Source: CAJBNH01 sp964447285 | Lineage (GTDB): Bacteria > Myxococcota_A > UBA9042 | Length of the DNA stretch: 64,000 nt | Assembly (NCBI GenBank): GCA_964447285.1 | Contig: CAYURO010000005.1 | Location: forward strand, 1-64,000 | Reading direction: 5' to 3' | Part shown: piece after piece, positions 24,087 to 32,241 of the stretch | Numbering within the stretch: the first letter of the stretch is position 1 | Layout: each line of letters starts with the position of its first letter | Program-made: the position numbers and the translations under genes | The notes under the pieces: generated by a model | Told to the model about the DNA's origin: nothing | What the model saw: only the letters and a program-made list of their open reading frames with translations | The model's database searches: none

Positions 24087-25727
24087 ATGGCCGTCAAGCC
24101 CAAACCGACCAAGTTCATCTTCGTGACCGGCGGCGTCGTGTCGTCCATTGGCAAGGGCCTCAGCTCGGCTTGCCTGGGGGCGCTGCTCGAGGCGCGCGGA
24201 CTGCGCATCACGAACATCAAGCTCGACCCCTACATCAACGTCGACCCCGGCACGATGAGCCCATACCAGCACGGCGAAGTGTTCGTTACCGACGACGGCG
24301 CGGAAACCGACCTGGATCTGGGGCACTACGAGCGGTTTACGTCCTCGGTGATGAAGCGGGGCAACAACTTCACCACGGGGCAGGTGTACGACGCCGTGAT
24401 CCAGCGCGAGCGGCGCGGCGAGTATCTGGGCGGCACCGTGCAGGTGATTCCGCACATCACGGACGAGATCAAGGCCAAGATCCTGGCCGCGGCCGAGGGC
24501 GTGGACATCGCGATCATCGAGGTGGGCGGCACGGTGGGCGACATCGAGTCGTTGCCGTTCCTCGAAGCGATTCGCCAGATGCGGCTCGACGTCGGCTGGC
24601 GCAACGCGATCAACATCCACGTCACGCTGCTGCCCTACATCAAGACGGCGGGCGAGGTGAAGACCAAGCCCACGCAGCACTCGGTCAAGGAACTGCGCGA
24701 GATCGGCATCCAGCCCGACATCATCCTGTGCCGCAGTGACATGCCGGTCGACGACGCGTTGAAGGGCAAGATCAGCCTGTTCTGCAACGTGCAGCGCGAC
24801 TGCGTGATCCTGGCACCCGACGTCGACTGCATCTACGACCTGCCGCTCAAGCTGCATCAGCAGGGGTTCGACGGGCAGGTGCTCGAGCTGCTGGACATTT
24901 GGTCCAAGGAGCCCGACCTTGAGCCTTGGGCCGAGTTTGCCCGCGTGTACAAGGGTGCGCCGCGCGAGGGCAAGATCGGTCTGGTCGGCAAGTATGTGGA
25001 ATTGCACGAGAGTTACAAGTCCTTGAACGAGGCCCTGACCCACGCCGGCGTCGCCAACGGGGCGCGCGCACAGGTCGAGTTCATCGACGCCGAGGAGCTG
25101 GACCGCGCCGAGGACCCCGAGACGCTGCTGGGCCATCTGGACGCCATCCTGGTGCCCGGCGGCTTTGGCCTGCGCGGGGTCGAGGGCAAGATCCGCGCCG
25201 TGCAGTACGCCCGCGAAAAGCGCTTGCCGTTCTTCGGGATCTGCTTGGGCATGCAGATCGCGGTGATCGAGTACGCGCGGCACGTGGTCGGACTCGACGA
25301 CGCCCACTCGACCGAGTTCGCGCCCGAGTCGCCTTTCCCCGTCATCGATTACATGGAAGATCAGCGCGCGATCACGAACAAGGGCGCCACCATGCGGCTG
25401 GGGGCCTATCCCTGCGTGCTCAAGGCGGGTTCGCTGGCGGCCAAGGTCTATGGCACGACGGAGATCTCTGAGCGCCATCGCCACCGCTTCGAGGTCAACA
25501 ACGCCTTCCGCGCCCAGCTGGAAAAGGCAGGGCTTGTGCTCTCGGGTCAGTCGCCTGACGGCAAGCTTGTGGAAATGTGCGAGATTCCGGACCACCCGTG
25601 GTTCCTCTCGTGCCAGTTCCACCCCGAGTACAAGAGCCGGCCGTTGGTGCCGCATCCAATCTTCAACGCGTTCGTCGCCGCCACGCTGGCCTACAGCCGC
25701 AGCCGACCCGCGCCGGTCCCCGCGTGA
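24087..25727 (+). CDS. pyrG: CTP synthase
   Basis: Converts UTP to CTP with glutamine; 546 residues. The synthetase domain (about 1-270) begins TKFIFVTGGVVSSIGKGL and contains LDPYINVDPGTMSPYQHGEVF. The class I glutamine amidotransferase domain (about 295-540) has the nucleophile Cys386 in FFGICLGMQ and the His-Glu pair in CQFHPEYKSRP. Start ATG 24087 follows AGGGAG. Its stop overlaps the rsmI GTG start by four bases. Confidence 0.97.
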   Translation: MAVKPKPTKFIFVTGGVVSSIGKGLSSACLGALLEARGLRITNIKLDPYINVDPGTMSPYQHGEVFVTDDGAETDLDLGHYERFTSSVMKRGNNFTTGQVYDAVIQRERRGEYLGGTVQVIPHITDEIKAKILAAAEGVDIAIIEVGGTVGDIESLPFLEAIRQMRLDVGWRNAINIHVTLLPYIKTAGEVKTKPTQHSVKELREIGIQPDIILCRSDMPVDDALKGKISLFCNVQRDCVILAPDVDCIYDLPLKLHQQGFDGQVLELLDIWSKEPDLEPWAEFARVYKGAPREGKIGLVGKYVELHESYKSLNEALTHAGVANGARAQVEFIDAEELDRAEDPETLLGHLDAILVPGGFGLRGVEGKIRAVQYAREKRLPFFGICLGMQIAVIEYARHVVGLDDAHSTEFAPESPFPVIDYMEDQRAITNKGATMRLGAYPCVLKAGSLAAKVYGTTEISERHRHRFEVNNAFRAQLEKAGLVLSGQSPDGKLVEMCEIPDHPWFLSCQFHPEYKSRPLVPHPIFNAFVAATLAYSRSRPAPVPA

Positions 25728-26599
25728 CGCAAGGGCTGCTGTCGGTCGTCGCGACGCCCATCGGCAACTTGGGCGACCTGTCGCCGCGCGCGGTGCAGGC
25801 GCTGACGGACGCAGAATTGGTGCTTTGCGAGGACACCCGTCACACGGCAACCCTGATGCGCCATCTGGGGTTGCATCGTCCGCTGCGGTCGCTGCACGCG
25901 CACAACGAAACCGACCAGATCCCGCGCATCCTGCAAGAGCTGGCCGAGGGGCGGCGGATCGCGCTGGTCTCGGACGCCGGGACGCCCTGCCTGTCGGACC
26001 CCGGCGCGCGCCTGATCGATGCCGTGCAGCAGGCGGGCGAGCGGATCGAGAGCATCCCCGGACCGTTTGCCGCGGCGGTGGCCCTGGCGGCCAGCGGTTT
26101 CGCGCCGATTCCCTTTGCGTTCTGGGGTTTCCTGGCCAAGAAGGCCGGCGAGCGGCGCACCGAGCTGCGGGCGCGGCTGCGGCCGGGACCGGACGGTCAG
26201 CCGATGACGCACGCGTTCTACGTGCCGGGCAGGGACTTGCGCGAGTTCGTGGCGGATCTGGCAGAAGTGGCGCCGGTCGCCCGGGTCGACGTGGCCCGCG
26301 AGCTGACCAAGATCCACGAGGGCCATCTGCGCGGAACGCCTGTGGAAGTCGATGGGCTACTGCTGGAGGAGATGCTGCGGGGCGAGGCGGTCGTGTTGGT
26401 CGAGGTGGGCGCGGCGAGCACACCGCTCAGCGAGGCGGAGGCTCACGATCCGGCCGAGCTGGTGCGGAAGGCGCGCGAGGCCGGGCGCGACCGCAAGCAG
26501 GCGCTGCGCGACATCGGGCAGGTCACCGGGTTGTCTCGCAAGGCTCTGTATTCGCTTTGGGTTTCTGAGGGTGGGGCGGAGGGCGATGCCGGGGATTGA
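25724..26599 (+). CDS. rsmI: 16S rRNA (cytidine(1402)-2'-O)-methyltransferase
   Basis: SAM-dependent tetrapyrrole-methylase-fold enzyme modifying C1402 in the 30S P site; 291 residues. VVATPIGNLGDLSPRAVQAL at the start, LCEDTRHTATL, LVSDAGTPCLSDPGARL and GPFAAAVALAASGF are diagnostic RsmI strings. The C-terminal part has the usual KIHEGHLRGTP. Start is a GTG overlapping the pyrG stop (GTGA), which gives VTQGLLSVVATPIGN; earlier starts in frame lie inside pyrG. Confidence 0.95.
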   Translation: MTQGLLSVVATPIGNLGDLSPRAVQALTDAELVLCEDTRHTATLMRHLGLHRPLRSLHAHNETDQIPRILQELAEGRRIALVSDAGTPCLSDPGARLIDAVQQAGERIESIPGPFAAAVALAASGFAPIPFAFWGFLAKKAGERRTELRARLRPGPDGQPMTHAFYVPGRDLREFVADLAEVAPVARVDVARELTKIHEGHLRGTPVEVDGLLLEEMLRGEAVVLVEVGAASTPLSEAEAHDPAELVRKAREAGRDRKQALRDIGQVTGLSRKALYSLWVSEGGAEGDAGD

Positions 26600-26629
26600 G
26601 GCGCATTTCGTCTTCAGCAGTCGCTCCGC

Positions 26630-26658
26630 TTGCGCGGCATTCGTGCCGTGTGTATCGT
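26630..26658 (+). promoter_or_regulatory. Predicted promoter of hicAB giving a leaderless hicA message
   Basis: TTGCGC at 26630-26635, 17-base spacer, TATCGT at 26653-26658. The expected transcription start is about 26665, next to the hicA ATG at 26666, and no ribosome binding site precedes that ATG. Confidence 0.5.
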
Positions 26659-26664
26659 ATACAC
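26650..26664. promoter_or_regulatory. Inverted repeat, likely HicB operator
   Basis: GTGTAT-CGT-ATACAC, a perfect 6-3-6 inverted repeat that covers the -10 box and ends one base before the hicA start codon. HicB-type antitoxins bind such repeats at their own promoters, so autorepression is the natural reading. Confidence 0.6.
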
Positions 26665-26665
26665 G

Positions 26666-26854
26666 ATGAGCAGCGCCGACTTGATCCGCAAACTCACGGC
26701 AGCAGGTTGGCGCCTGGATCGGGTGCGCGGCTCGCACCATGTGTTCAAGCACGCAGAGCGCTCGGGCATCGTGGTCGTCCCGCATCCCAAGAAGGACCTG
26801 GGCCGCGGACTCGTCTCGGCCATTTGCCGGCAGGCCGGGTTGCAGGAGGACTGA
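26666..26854 (+). CDS. hicA: HicA-type mRNA interferase toxin
   Basis: A 62-residue dsRBD-like toxin. The catalytic histidine is His24 in VRGSHHVFKH, and the C-terminal VVPHPKKDLGRGLVSAICRQAGL fits the HicA family (HP.H...eik.gtl..Il...gl). ATG 26666 is chosen since the family begins a few residues before the LIRKLTAAGW helix; the longer open frame upstream crosses the operator. The stop codon overlaps hicB by one base (TGATG). Confidence 0.92.
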   Translation: MSSADLIRKLTAAGWRLDRVRGSHHVFKHAERSGIVVVPHPKKDLGRGLVSAICRQAGLQED

Positions 26855-27264
26855 TGCGTTATCCGATCGCCATCGAACCGGGCACCGCGACGACCGCCTT
26901 TGGCGTGGTGGTGCCGGACTTGCCCGGGTGCTTCTCGGCTGGGGATACGCTCGACGAGGCCATTGCAGGTGCGGAGGAAGCGGCGGCGGCTTGGATCGAC
27001 GCGGCCCTGGATGATGGCCAGCCGGTGCCGTCGCCGTCGCCTCTGGACACGGTGCAATCCAACCCGTTGTATTCCGGTTGGATGTTTGGGGTCGTCCAGG
27101 TCGATCCCGGCGTGCTGACCGATCAGATCGAGCGCGTGAACATCAGCTTGCCGCGGCGGGTCTTGCGCAGGCTCGACGCGAACGCGACGTCGGCGGGCGA
27201 GACTCGGTCCGGCTACATCGCCCGGATGGCTTTGCTTTCTGGCGAGTCCCCGGGCCATCGCTAG
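26854..27264 (+). CDS. hicB: HicB-family antitoxin with ribbon-helix-helix domain
   Basis: A 136-residue antitoxin. The N-terminal HicB domain reads AFGVVVPDLPGCFSAGDTLDEAIAGAEEA; the C-terminal NISLPRRVLRRLDANATSAGETRSGYIARMAL is a ribbon-helix-helix DNA-binding domain. It neutralises HicA and probably represses the operator at 26650-26664. AGGAGGA lies before its ATG, in contrast to hicA, so antitoxin translation should exceed toxin translation. Confidence 0.92.
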   Translation: MRYPIAIEPGTATTAFGVVVPDLPGCFSAGDTLDEAIAGAEEAAAAWIDAALDDGQPVPSPSPLDTVQSNPLYSGWMFGVVQVDPGVLTDQIERVNISLPRRVLRRLDANATSAGETRSGYIARMALLSGESPGHR

Positions 27265-27297
27265 CCGGGTCCGACCCTATGCATTCCCGGTGTTCTG

Positions 27298-27330
27298 TGC
27301 CCGTCGACGCCGCCTCGGGGTCGACGGGCA
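27298..27330. terminator. Hairpin between convergent hicB and the 27394 gene
   Basis: A perfect 11-base inverted repeat (27298-27308 with 27320-27330) around an 11-base loop. It lies between convergent genes and could stop transcription from both sides, though no T run follows on either strand. The rest of 27265-27393 holds nothing I can name. Confidence 0.5.
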
Positions 27331-27393
27331 TGGACCTGCGAACGTCCGGAGACGGCGAGAGGCGTGCGGGCTGGATGAGCCGGACCCGTGCAG

Positions 27394-27831
27394 CTACAAA
27401 TACCGATCCACCACCCGCCCAAGCGCCGGAACGGCCTGCGAGGTGTGGTCCTTCGCGCTGGGCCGCAGGGCGGAGTACGCCTTGGCCACCCCGCGGTTGT
27501 CGATCTTGTGGGCGCGGGCGTCGGTGACCTCCAGCAGCTTCTCGGCCACGGCGGTGGCATCGGCGGCCACGAAAGTCCCAAACGTGCGCCCAGGGGGGCC
27601 GGACTGCCAGCGCTCGAAGTGCCCCTCCAGCTTGGCCACCCAGTCGTCCAGCAGGGCGTCGATCACGCTCTGGATGAAGCCCGGCTTGACGGCCTTGACC
27701 ATCTTGAAGGCTGCCTTGACCGCAAGTCCCGAGAAACCGGACTTGCGGTCGACTTCCTCGTCAAGCATCCGGCCGCAGTCGCGGATCAGGTTGGGGCGGT
27801 TGTCCGGGGTCAGCAGCTTGTCCTTGAGCAT
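27394..27831 (-). CDS. Conserved hypothetical protein
   Basis: A 145-residue soluble helical protein: LIRDCGRMLDEEVDRKSGFSGLAVKAAFKMVKAVKPGF and TFVAADATAVAEKLLEVTDARA. The pattern resembles small hypothetical proteins I associate with Myxococcota and Actinobacteria (a DUF6918-like sequence; name uncertain). No catalytic residues stand out. ATG 27831 has AGAGGAAA upstream. It is the last gene in a minus-strand run after pcrA and the MoaD-MoaE fusion, 29 bases downstream of the latter. Confidence 0.75.
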   Translation of the reverse strand: MLKDKLLTPDNRPNLIRDCGRMLDEEVDRKSGFSGLAVKAAFKMVKAVKPGFIQSVIDALLDDWVAKLEGHFERWQSGPPGRTFGTFVAADATAVAEKLLEVTDARAHKIDNRGVAKAYSALRPSAKDHTSQAVPALGRVVDRYL

Positions 27832-27860
27832 GGGGATTTCCTCTTTCCACTCATGTGGTT

Positions 27861-28541
27861 CTATGGCGTTGCGTCGATCCACTCGGCGCCGTCGTCGGTC
27901 GTTTCCTTCTTCCAGATCGGCGCGCGCTTCTTCAGTTGGTCGATCACGTACGAGCACGCATCGAAAGCCTCGCGCCGGTGCGGGGCGGCCACCCCGATGG
28001 CGACCGCCACCTCGCCCAGCGTCAGGTGTCCCACGCGGTGCAGCACGCGCGCATCGACCAGCCCGAATTGGTCGATGGCTTCCTGGCAGATCGCCTCCAG
28101 CTCGTGCAACGCCAGCGGCGGATAGGCCGAGAAGTCCAGACTCTGCACGGACTTGCCGCGGTTCTCGCGCCGCACCACGCCCACGAAGGTCGCGATGCCG
28201 CCGGCACCGTCGAGCGTCAGCAGCGCTTCGGCCTCGCCCGGGACGATCGGTCGATCGACCAGCTGCGCCCGTCCACTGCCACCGCTCGCCGCCGGCAGCA
28301 CCAGCACCTCGTCGCCCCCCAGCAACACGTCGCCATCGACCGCGAAGGCGTCGTTGCGGGCAAAGCGGGCGTAGGGCAGCAGGCGCGTCAGCCCCGGATG
28401 CAACGCCACGATTCTTTGACGCAATGCTCCGATCGACTCGCCCGGGACGAAGGGCACGACCTCAGCGTCGCAGCCCGCGGCATCGCGCGCCGAGGCGAAG
28501 TAGCGGATCCGCAGTTGGCGTTCAGAAGTCTTCGGATCCAT
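27861..28541 (-). CDS. Molybdopterin synthase MoaD-MoaE fusion (MoaX-like)
   Basis: A 226-residue fusion of both molybdopterin synthase subunits. Residues 1-88 are MoaD-like (ubiquitin fold; RIRYFASARDAAG, GDVLLGGDEVLVLPAASGG), with the Gly-Gly at 87-88 that in free MoaD is the C-terminus and becomes thiocarboxylated. Residues about 95-226 are MoaE-like (GIATFVGVVRREN, LDFSAYPPLALHELEAI, RVGHLTLGEVAVAIGV, APIWKKE with the catalytic lysines). Mycobacterial MoaX is a similar fusion that is cut after the MoaD glycines; the same would be needed here. GGAG precedes the ATG. No other moa gene is in the window. Confidence 0.92.
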   Translation of the reverse strand: MDPKTSERQLRIRYFASARDAAGCDAEVVPFVPGESIGALRQRIVALHPGLTRLLPYARFARNDAFAVDGDVLLGGDEVLVLPAASGGSGRAQLVDRPIVPGEAEALLTLDGAGGIATFVGVVRRENRGKSVQSLDFSAYPPLALHELEAICQEAIDQFGLVDARVLHRVGHLTLGEVAVAIGVAAPHRREAFDACSYVIDQLKKRAPIWKKETTDDGAEWIDATP

Positions 28542-28566
28542 GGGACTCCAGCAAGACGTGCCGACC

Positions 28567-30948
28567 CTACCCGGGCTGCACGTACCGCGCCACCAGCTTC
28601 TTGACCCCGACCTTGGCGAACTGCACGGTCAGGTGCGCCTGATCGCCATAGCCGTCGACGGCCAGCACTTTGCCGGGACCGAACACCTTGTGCGTCACCT
28701 TGCTTCCCGGCGCATAGCCATCGCCGCTCGTGCGGTCCACCACAGGCTCGTCGTCGCCCAGATGGCGCGGTCCGGGGTCGGCTCCAACAGGGCGAGTCCA
28801 TGCGCCCGGTCTGGCCGCGGCTCCTCCGGGTGGGGCTCGCCAACCTGCTGTACGTGCTGCGGATCCCGCGCCAGCGGTGGACCCCGCTCCCGCGCTCCAC
28901 GCCGCCCCTCCGCCGCCACTCGACCAAGCGCCTGCGCGTCCGCCCCAGCTGGTGCCTGCATACTCAGGCGCGTGGTCCACCTCGACCAGCTCGCGTGGCA
29001 CGTCGGCCAGGAAGGGCGACGGCTCGCTGGGCATCTCGGCCCCGCCGAATTTTCGGCGCATCCGCGCGCGGGTCAGGTACAGCTTCTTGCGGGCACGCGT
29101 CATCGCGACGTAGAACAGCCGCCGTTCCTCTTCGATGTCACGGGGTTCCGCAGACTCCTTGACCACCATCGCGTGGGGCAGCAGGCCGTCTTCAAGGCCC
29201 ACGATGAAGGCGACCTCGTACTCCAGGCCCTTGGCCGCGTGCATGGTCATCAGCGACACCTTGGCGGTGCTGGCCAGCGCATCGGTGTCGGCCACCAGCG
29301 CGACCTGATCCAAGTACGCGCGCAGACTGGGGTCCGGGGCGGTGTCGGCGTGCTCGGCCATCGCGCCCAGCAGCTGCTCCAGGTTCTCCAGACGACTCTC
29401 TGCCTCGACGCTGTGCTCGGCGACCAGCGCCTGCCGCAGCCCGGTCTTGTCCAGCACCAGCCGCCCCACCACGTCGGCGCGCTTGCCCTCGATGCCGTCG
29501 CGCAGCCGCTCGACCAGATCTTGAAAGGCCCGCAGCTTGTCGCGCGCCTTGCCCGCATCGCCGGTCCGCAGCATCGCCGCACATGCAGAAGGCAGCGAGA
29601 GTTGGCGCAAGTGGGCGTATTCCACCACCCGGTCGATGGTCGTGTCGCCGATGCCGCGCCGGGGCGAGACCACGGCACGCAGCCAACCCGCCGAGTCCTC
29701 GCTGTTGACCAGCAGGCGGCACCAGGCCAGGGCGTCCTTGACCTCGGCGCGCTCGTAGAACCGCTGGCCGCCGATCAAGACGTAGGGCAGGCGAAACCGC
29801 CGCATCGCCTCTTCCAGCTGGCGCGACAGCGCGTTGGTCCGGTAGAACACTGCGAATTCACTCAGAGGGTACGCGTCGCGCAGCTTCTCGATCTGCCGCG
29901 CCACGAAGTCCGCCTCGTCGCGATCGGTTGCCGCCACGTGCAGCCGCAGCTTGTCGCCCGCACCGGCCTCGGTCCACAGCACCTTGCCGTGCCGCTCGCG
30001 GTTGTGCTGCACCACCGCCGTGCTGGCTTGCAGGATGGTCGAGGTCGAGCGGTAGTTGCGCTCGAGCTTGATCACGGTCGTGTTTGCAAATTTGTCTGGG
30101 AACTTCAGGATGTTGTCGACTTCGGCGCCGCGCCACGAGTAGATGCTCTGGTCGTCGTCGCCCACCACGCACAGGTTGCCGTGCACCTGGGTCAGGATCT
30201 TCAGCAGCTCGAACTGCGCGAAATTCGTGTCCTGGAACTCGTCGACCAGCACGTAGCGAAAGCGCGCCGAGACCTGCCGCGCCAGCTCGGGGTCGTTGGC
30301 CAGCACCTGCACCGGCCGCAGCAGCAGGTCGCCGAAGTCCACGGCGTTCGCCAGACGCATCTGCTTTTCGTACTCGGCGTACACCTGCAGCGCGCGCCGG
30401 CCCTCCGACGAGTCGACCTCCCGCTCCAACCGCGGGTCGCCCGGCAGCAGGCAGCGGTTCTTGGCGCGGTCGATGAACCAGGCGAAGTGCTTGGGCTTGT
30501 GCGTGTTTTCCGAGAGCTGCAGCGCCTTCATCGCCCGGCCGATCATCTTCAACTGGTCGTCGGTGTCGTAGATCGAGAAGCCCGAGCGAAGCCCCGCTTG
30601 ATCCGCCAGCTGCCGCAGCAGTCGCACGCCCATCGAGTGGAAGGTCCCCAGCCAGATGTCGTTCGCCGCGCCGCCCAGCAGGTGCCCGACGCGCTCGCGC
30701 ATCTCTCCGGCAGCCTTGTTGGTAAACGTCATCGCCAGAATCTGCCACGGCGCCACGTTGCACGCCGCGATCAGCCAGGCGATGCGGTGCGTGATCACCC
30801 GCGTCTTGCCCGATCCCGCCCCTGCCAGCACCAGCAGCGGGCCGTCCGTGCAAAGGACCGCGCGGCGCTGCTCGGGGTTCAGAGGGGCGACAAGCGGGTG
30901 GTTGGCGACGTGGGGCGGCAGGTCTTGCAAGGGGTCCGGGAACGTCAT
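28567..30948 (-). CDS. pcrA: UvrD/PcrA-type ATP-dependent DNA helicase
   Basis: A 793-residue SF1A helicase. Motif I LVLAGAGSGKTRVITHR, motif Ia AMTFTNKAAGEM, motif II LVDEFQDTN, motif III VGDDDQSIYSWRGA, motif IV LERNYRSTSTIL, motif V LMTMHAAKGLEY and motif VI RRLFYVAMTRA are present. After the helicase core comes a Gly/Ala/Trp-rich low-complexity linker (about 665-730) and a PcrA-type C-terminal Tudor-like domain (GSKVTHKVFGPGKVLAV). Start could also be the ATG at 30966; 30948 has a closer GGGG. It is followed by moaDE after 25 bases. Confidence 0.94.
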   Translation of the reverse strand: MTFPDPLQDLPPHVANHPLVAPLNPEQRRAVLCTDGPLLVLAGAGSGKTRVITHRIAWLIAACNVAPWQILAMTFTNKAAGEMRERVGHLLGGAANDIWLGTFHSMGVRLLRQLADQAGLRSGFSIYDTDDQLKMIGRAMKALQLSENTHKPKHFAWFIDRAKNRCLLPGDPRLEREVDSSEGRRALQVYAEYEKQMRLANAVDFGDLLLRPVQVLANDPELARQVSARFRYVLVDEFQDTNFAQFELLKILTQVHGNLCVVGDDDQSIYSWRGAEVDNILKFPDKFANTTVIKLERNYRSTSTILQASTAVVQHNRERHGKVLWTEAGAGDKLRLHVAATDRDEADFVARQIEKLRDAYPLSEFAVFYRTNALSRQLEEAMRRFRLPYVLIGGQRFYERAEVKDALAWCRLLVNSEDSAGWLRAVVSPRRGIGDTTIDRVVEYAHLRQLSLPSACAAMLRTGDAGKARDKLRAFQDLVERLRDGIEGKRADVVGRLVLDKTGLRQALVAEHSVEAESRLENLEQLLGAMAEHADTAPDPSLRAYLDQVALVADTDALASTAKVSLMTMHAAKGLEYEVAFIVGLEDGLLPHAMVVKESAEPRDIEEERRLFYVAMTRARKKLYLTRARMRRKFGGAEMPSEPSPFLADVPRELVEVDHAPEYAGTSWGGRAGAWSSGGGGAAWSAGAGSTAGAGSAARTAGWRAPPGGAAARPGAWTRPVGADPGPRHLGDDEPVVDRTSGDGYAPGSKVTHKVFGPGKVLAVDGYGDQAHLTVQFAKVGVKKLVARYVQPG

Positions 30949-31086
30949 GGGCCCCAAGTGGAGCATGCCGATCGTCGCAGGGCAAGGTCGAAGCGGACGC
31001 TTGCGGTGGACAAGCGCCGCGGGTTCCGCTACTCCGCGCGGCTTGACCCGGCCCCCGTTCTGACTCGCTGCAAGGAGCCGCCAGCA

Positions 31087-31989
31087 ATGCCCGCGACCGC
31101 CGCCGTTCCCCGCCGGTCCCCTCCGTCCACGCCGCGCTTTCCCGCTGACCGGGGACCGTCCGCTTGGCTTGGCTGGGTCTTTCAGGTGCTCTTCACCGCG
31201 CCTTGGGCTCGCATCGACGCCCGCGACAAATCAGCGAACCTGGGCCGCCTGACCGCGCGCCAGGCCTTGGTCGTCACCGCCGTCGTGTCCGCTCTGATGC
31301 TGGTCCTGTTGCGCTTCATCGTGATGGACCGCGGCGTGCAGTCGGCGATGGCCGTCTCGTTCGTCGGGCTGGTGGGAGAGGTGTCGCCGGAGTGGGGGCG
31401 TGCAGCGGCCAACTACCAGCGGCTGGGCGTCAACCTCGCTTGGGTCGTAGGCTGCTTTGCCTTCTACTTCGCGGTGCCGGCGCTGGTGGTCAAGCACGTA
31501 TTTGGCATGACGCTGGCGGACTTCTACCTCAAGCCCCGCGAGTACACCCGCCACTTGCCGCTGTATGGCCTGCTGTTCCTGCCTGTCGCGGCACTGGTGC
31601 TGGTCGTCGCCAAGTCTCCGGAATTCCTGCAACAGTACCCGTTCTACCAAGATGCGTCGGGATGGACCGACCGGCTGCTGTGGGAGTTCGGGTACGCCCT
31701 GCAGTTCTTCTCGCTCGAATTCTTCTTCCGCGGCTTCATGTTGCGGGGGATGTCGGCCGAGCTGGGGTCGATGGCCGTCATGGCGATGATGATTCCGTAC
31801 TGCATGATCCACTTCGGCAAGCCGCTGCCCGAGTGCCTGGGCTCCATCATCGCCGGCATGGTGCTGGGAACGCTGGCGATGGACACGCGCAGCATCTGGG
31901 GCGGCGTGACGATCCACGTCGCCGTCGCCTGGATGATGGACGGAGCGTCGCTGTGGCAGCAGGCGGCCCTGACAGGGCACAGCGGCTAG
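31087..31989 (+). CDS. CPBP-family intramembrane metalloprotease
   Basis: A 300-residue polytopic membrane protein with about six hydrophobic segments. The CPBP/Rce1-like motifs are recognisable: SLEFFFRGFMLRG (EExxxR-type, with Leu for the first Glu), YCMIHFGKPLPE (conserved His) and GGVTIHVAVAW (third motif). In this superfamily members process CAAX proteins or bacteriocins, or confer self-immunity; the role here is unknown. AAGGAG lies upstream of ATG 31087. TGGACA-N17-TACTCC at 31007-31035 is a weak promoter candidate in the divergent region shared with pcrA. Confidence 0.85.
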   Translation: MPATAAVPRRSPPSTPRFPADRGPSAWLGWVFQVLFTAPWARIDARDKSANLGRLTARQALVVTAVVSALMLVLLRFIVMDRGVQSAMAVSFVGLVGEVSPEWGRAAANYQRLGVNLAWVVGCFAFYFAVPALVVKHVFGMTLADFYLKPREYTRHLPLYGLLFLPVAALVLVVAKSPEFLQQYPFYQDASGWTDRLLWEFGYALQFFSLEFFFRGFMLRGMSAELGSMAVMAMMIPYCMIHFGKPLPECLGSIIAGMVLGTLAMDTRSIWGGVTIHVAVAWMMDGASLWQQAALTGHSG

Positions 31990-32074
31990 TTCACGGGGGG
32001 GGAGATGGGGGCAAACGGCGCGTCGAGACAGCGTTCCGGCACGGTGGGGCCCGGCGTCGTCGGCGAGTTCGCGC

Positions 32075-32103
32075 TTGACCGGCTATCAGCCCGTCATTAG
32101 CAT
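32075..32103 (+). promoter_or_regulatory. Predicted promoter of the dksA-type gene
   Basis: TTGACC at 32075-32080, 17 bases, TAGCAT at 32098-32103. The implied leader of about 130 bases contains two hairpins: GGCGCC/GGCGCC at 32154-32171 and a bulged CGCCCAC/GTGGGGGCG at 32184-32203. Confidence 0.55.
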
Positions 32104-32241
32104 GGGCCGACGGATGCACCGCGCTGGTTCGGTACCTGACTGACCCCCAGCGGGCGCCAGGTGGCGGCGCCGAATCCGCTCCCCGCCCACAAAGGTGGGG
32201 GCGCACTTTCGACGTCCCGGACCGCCGGGAAGGAGGACACC

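Noticed and set aside
23943..26423. 826-codon open frame on the minus strand
   Set aside because: It is the mirror of pyrG and rsmI, both certain; its composition is Arg/Ala/Pro/Asp rich without structure.
26630..27330. hicAB considered as part of a genomic island
   Set aside because: No integrase, tRNA gene or direct repeats flank it; it sits cleanly between rsmI and the pcrA run.
28540..31086. Long open frame on the plus strand (over 800 codons) before the CPBP gene
   Set aside because: It is antisense to pcrA, whose helicase motifs are unmistakable; the frame is open because of high GC and third-position bias. Only the part from ATG 31087 is a real gene.
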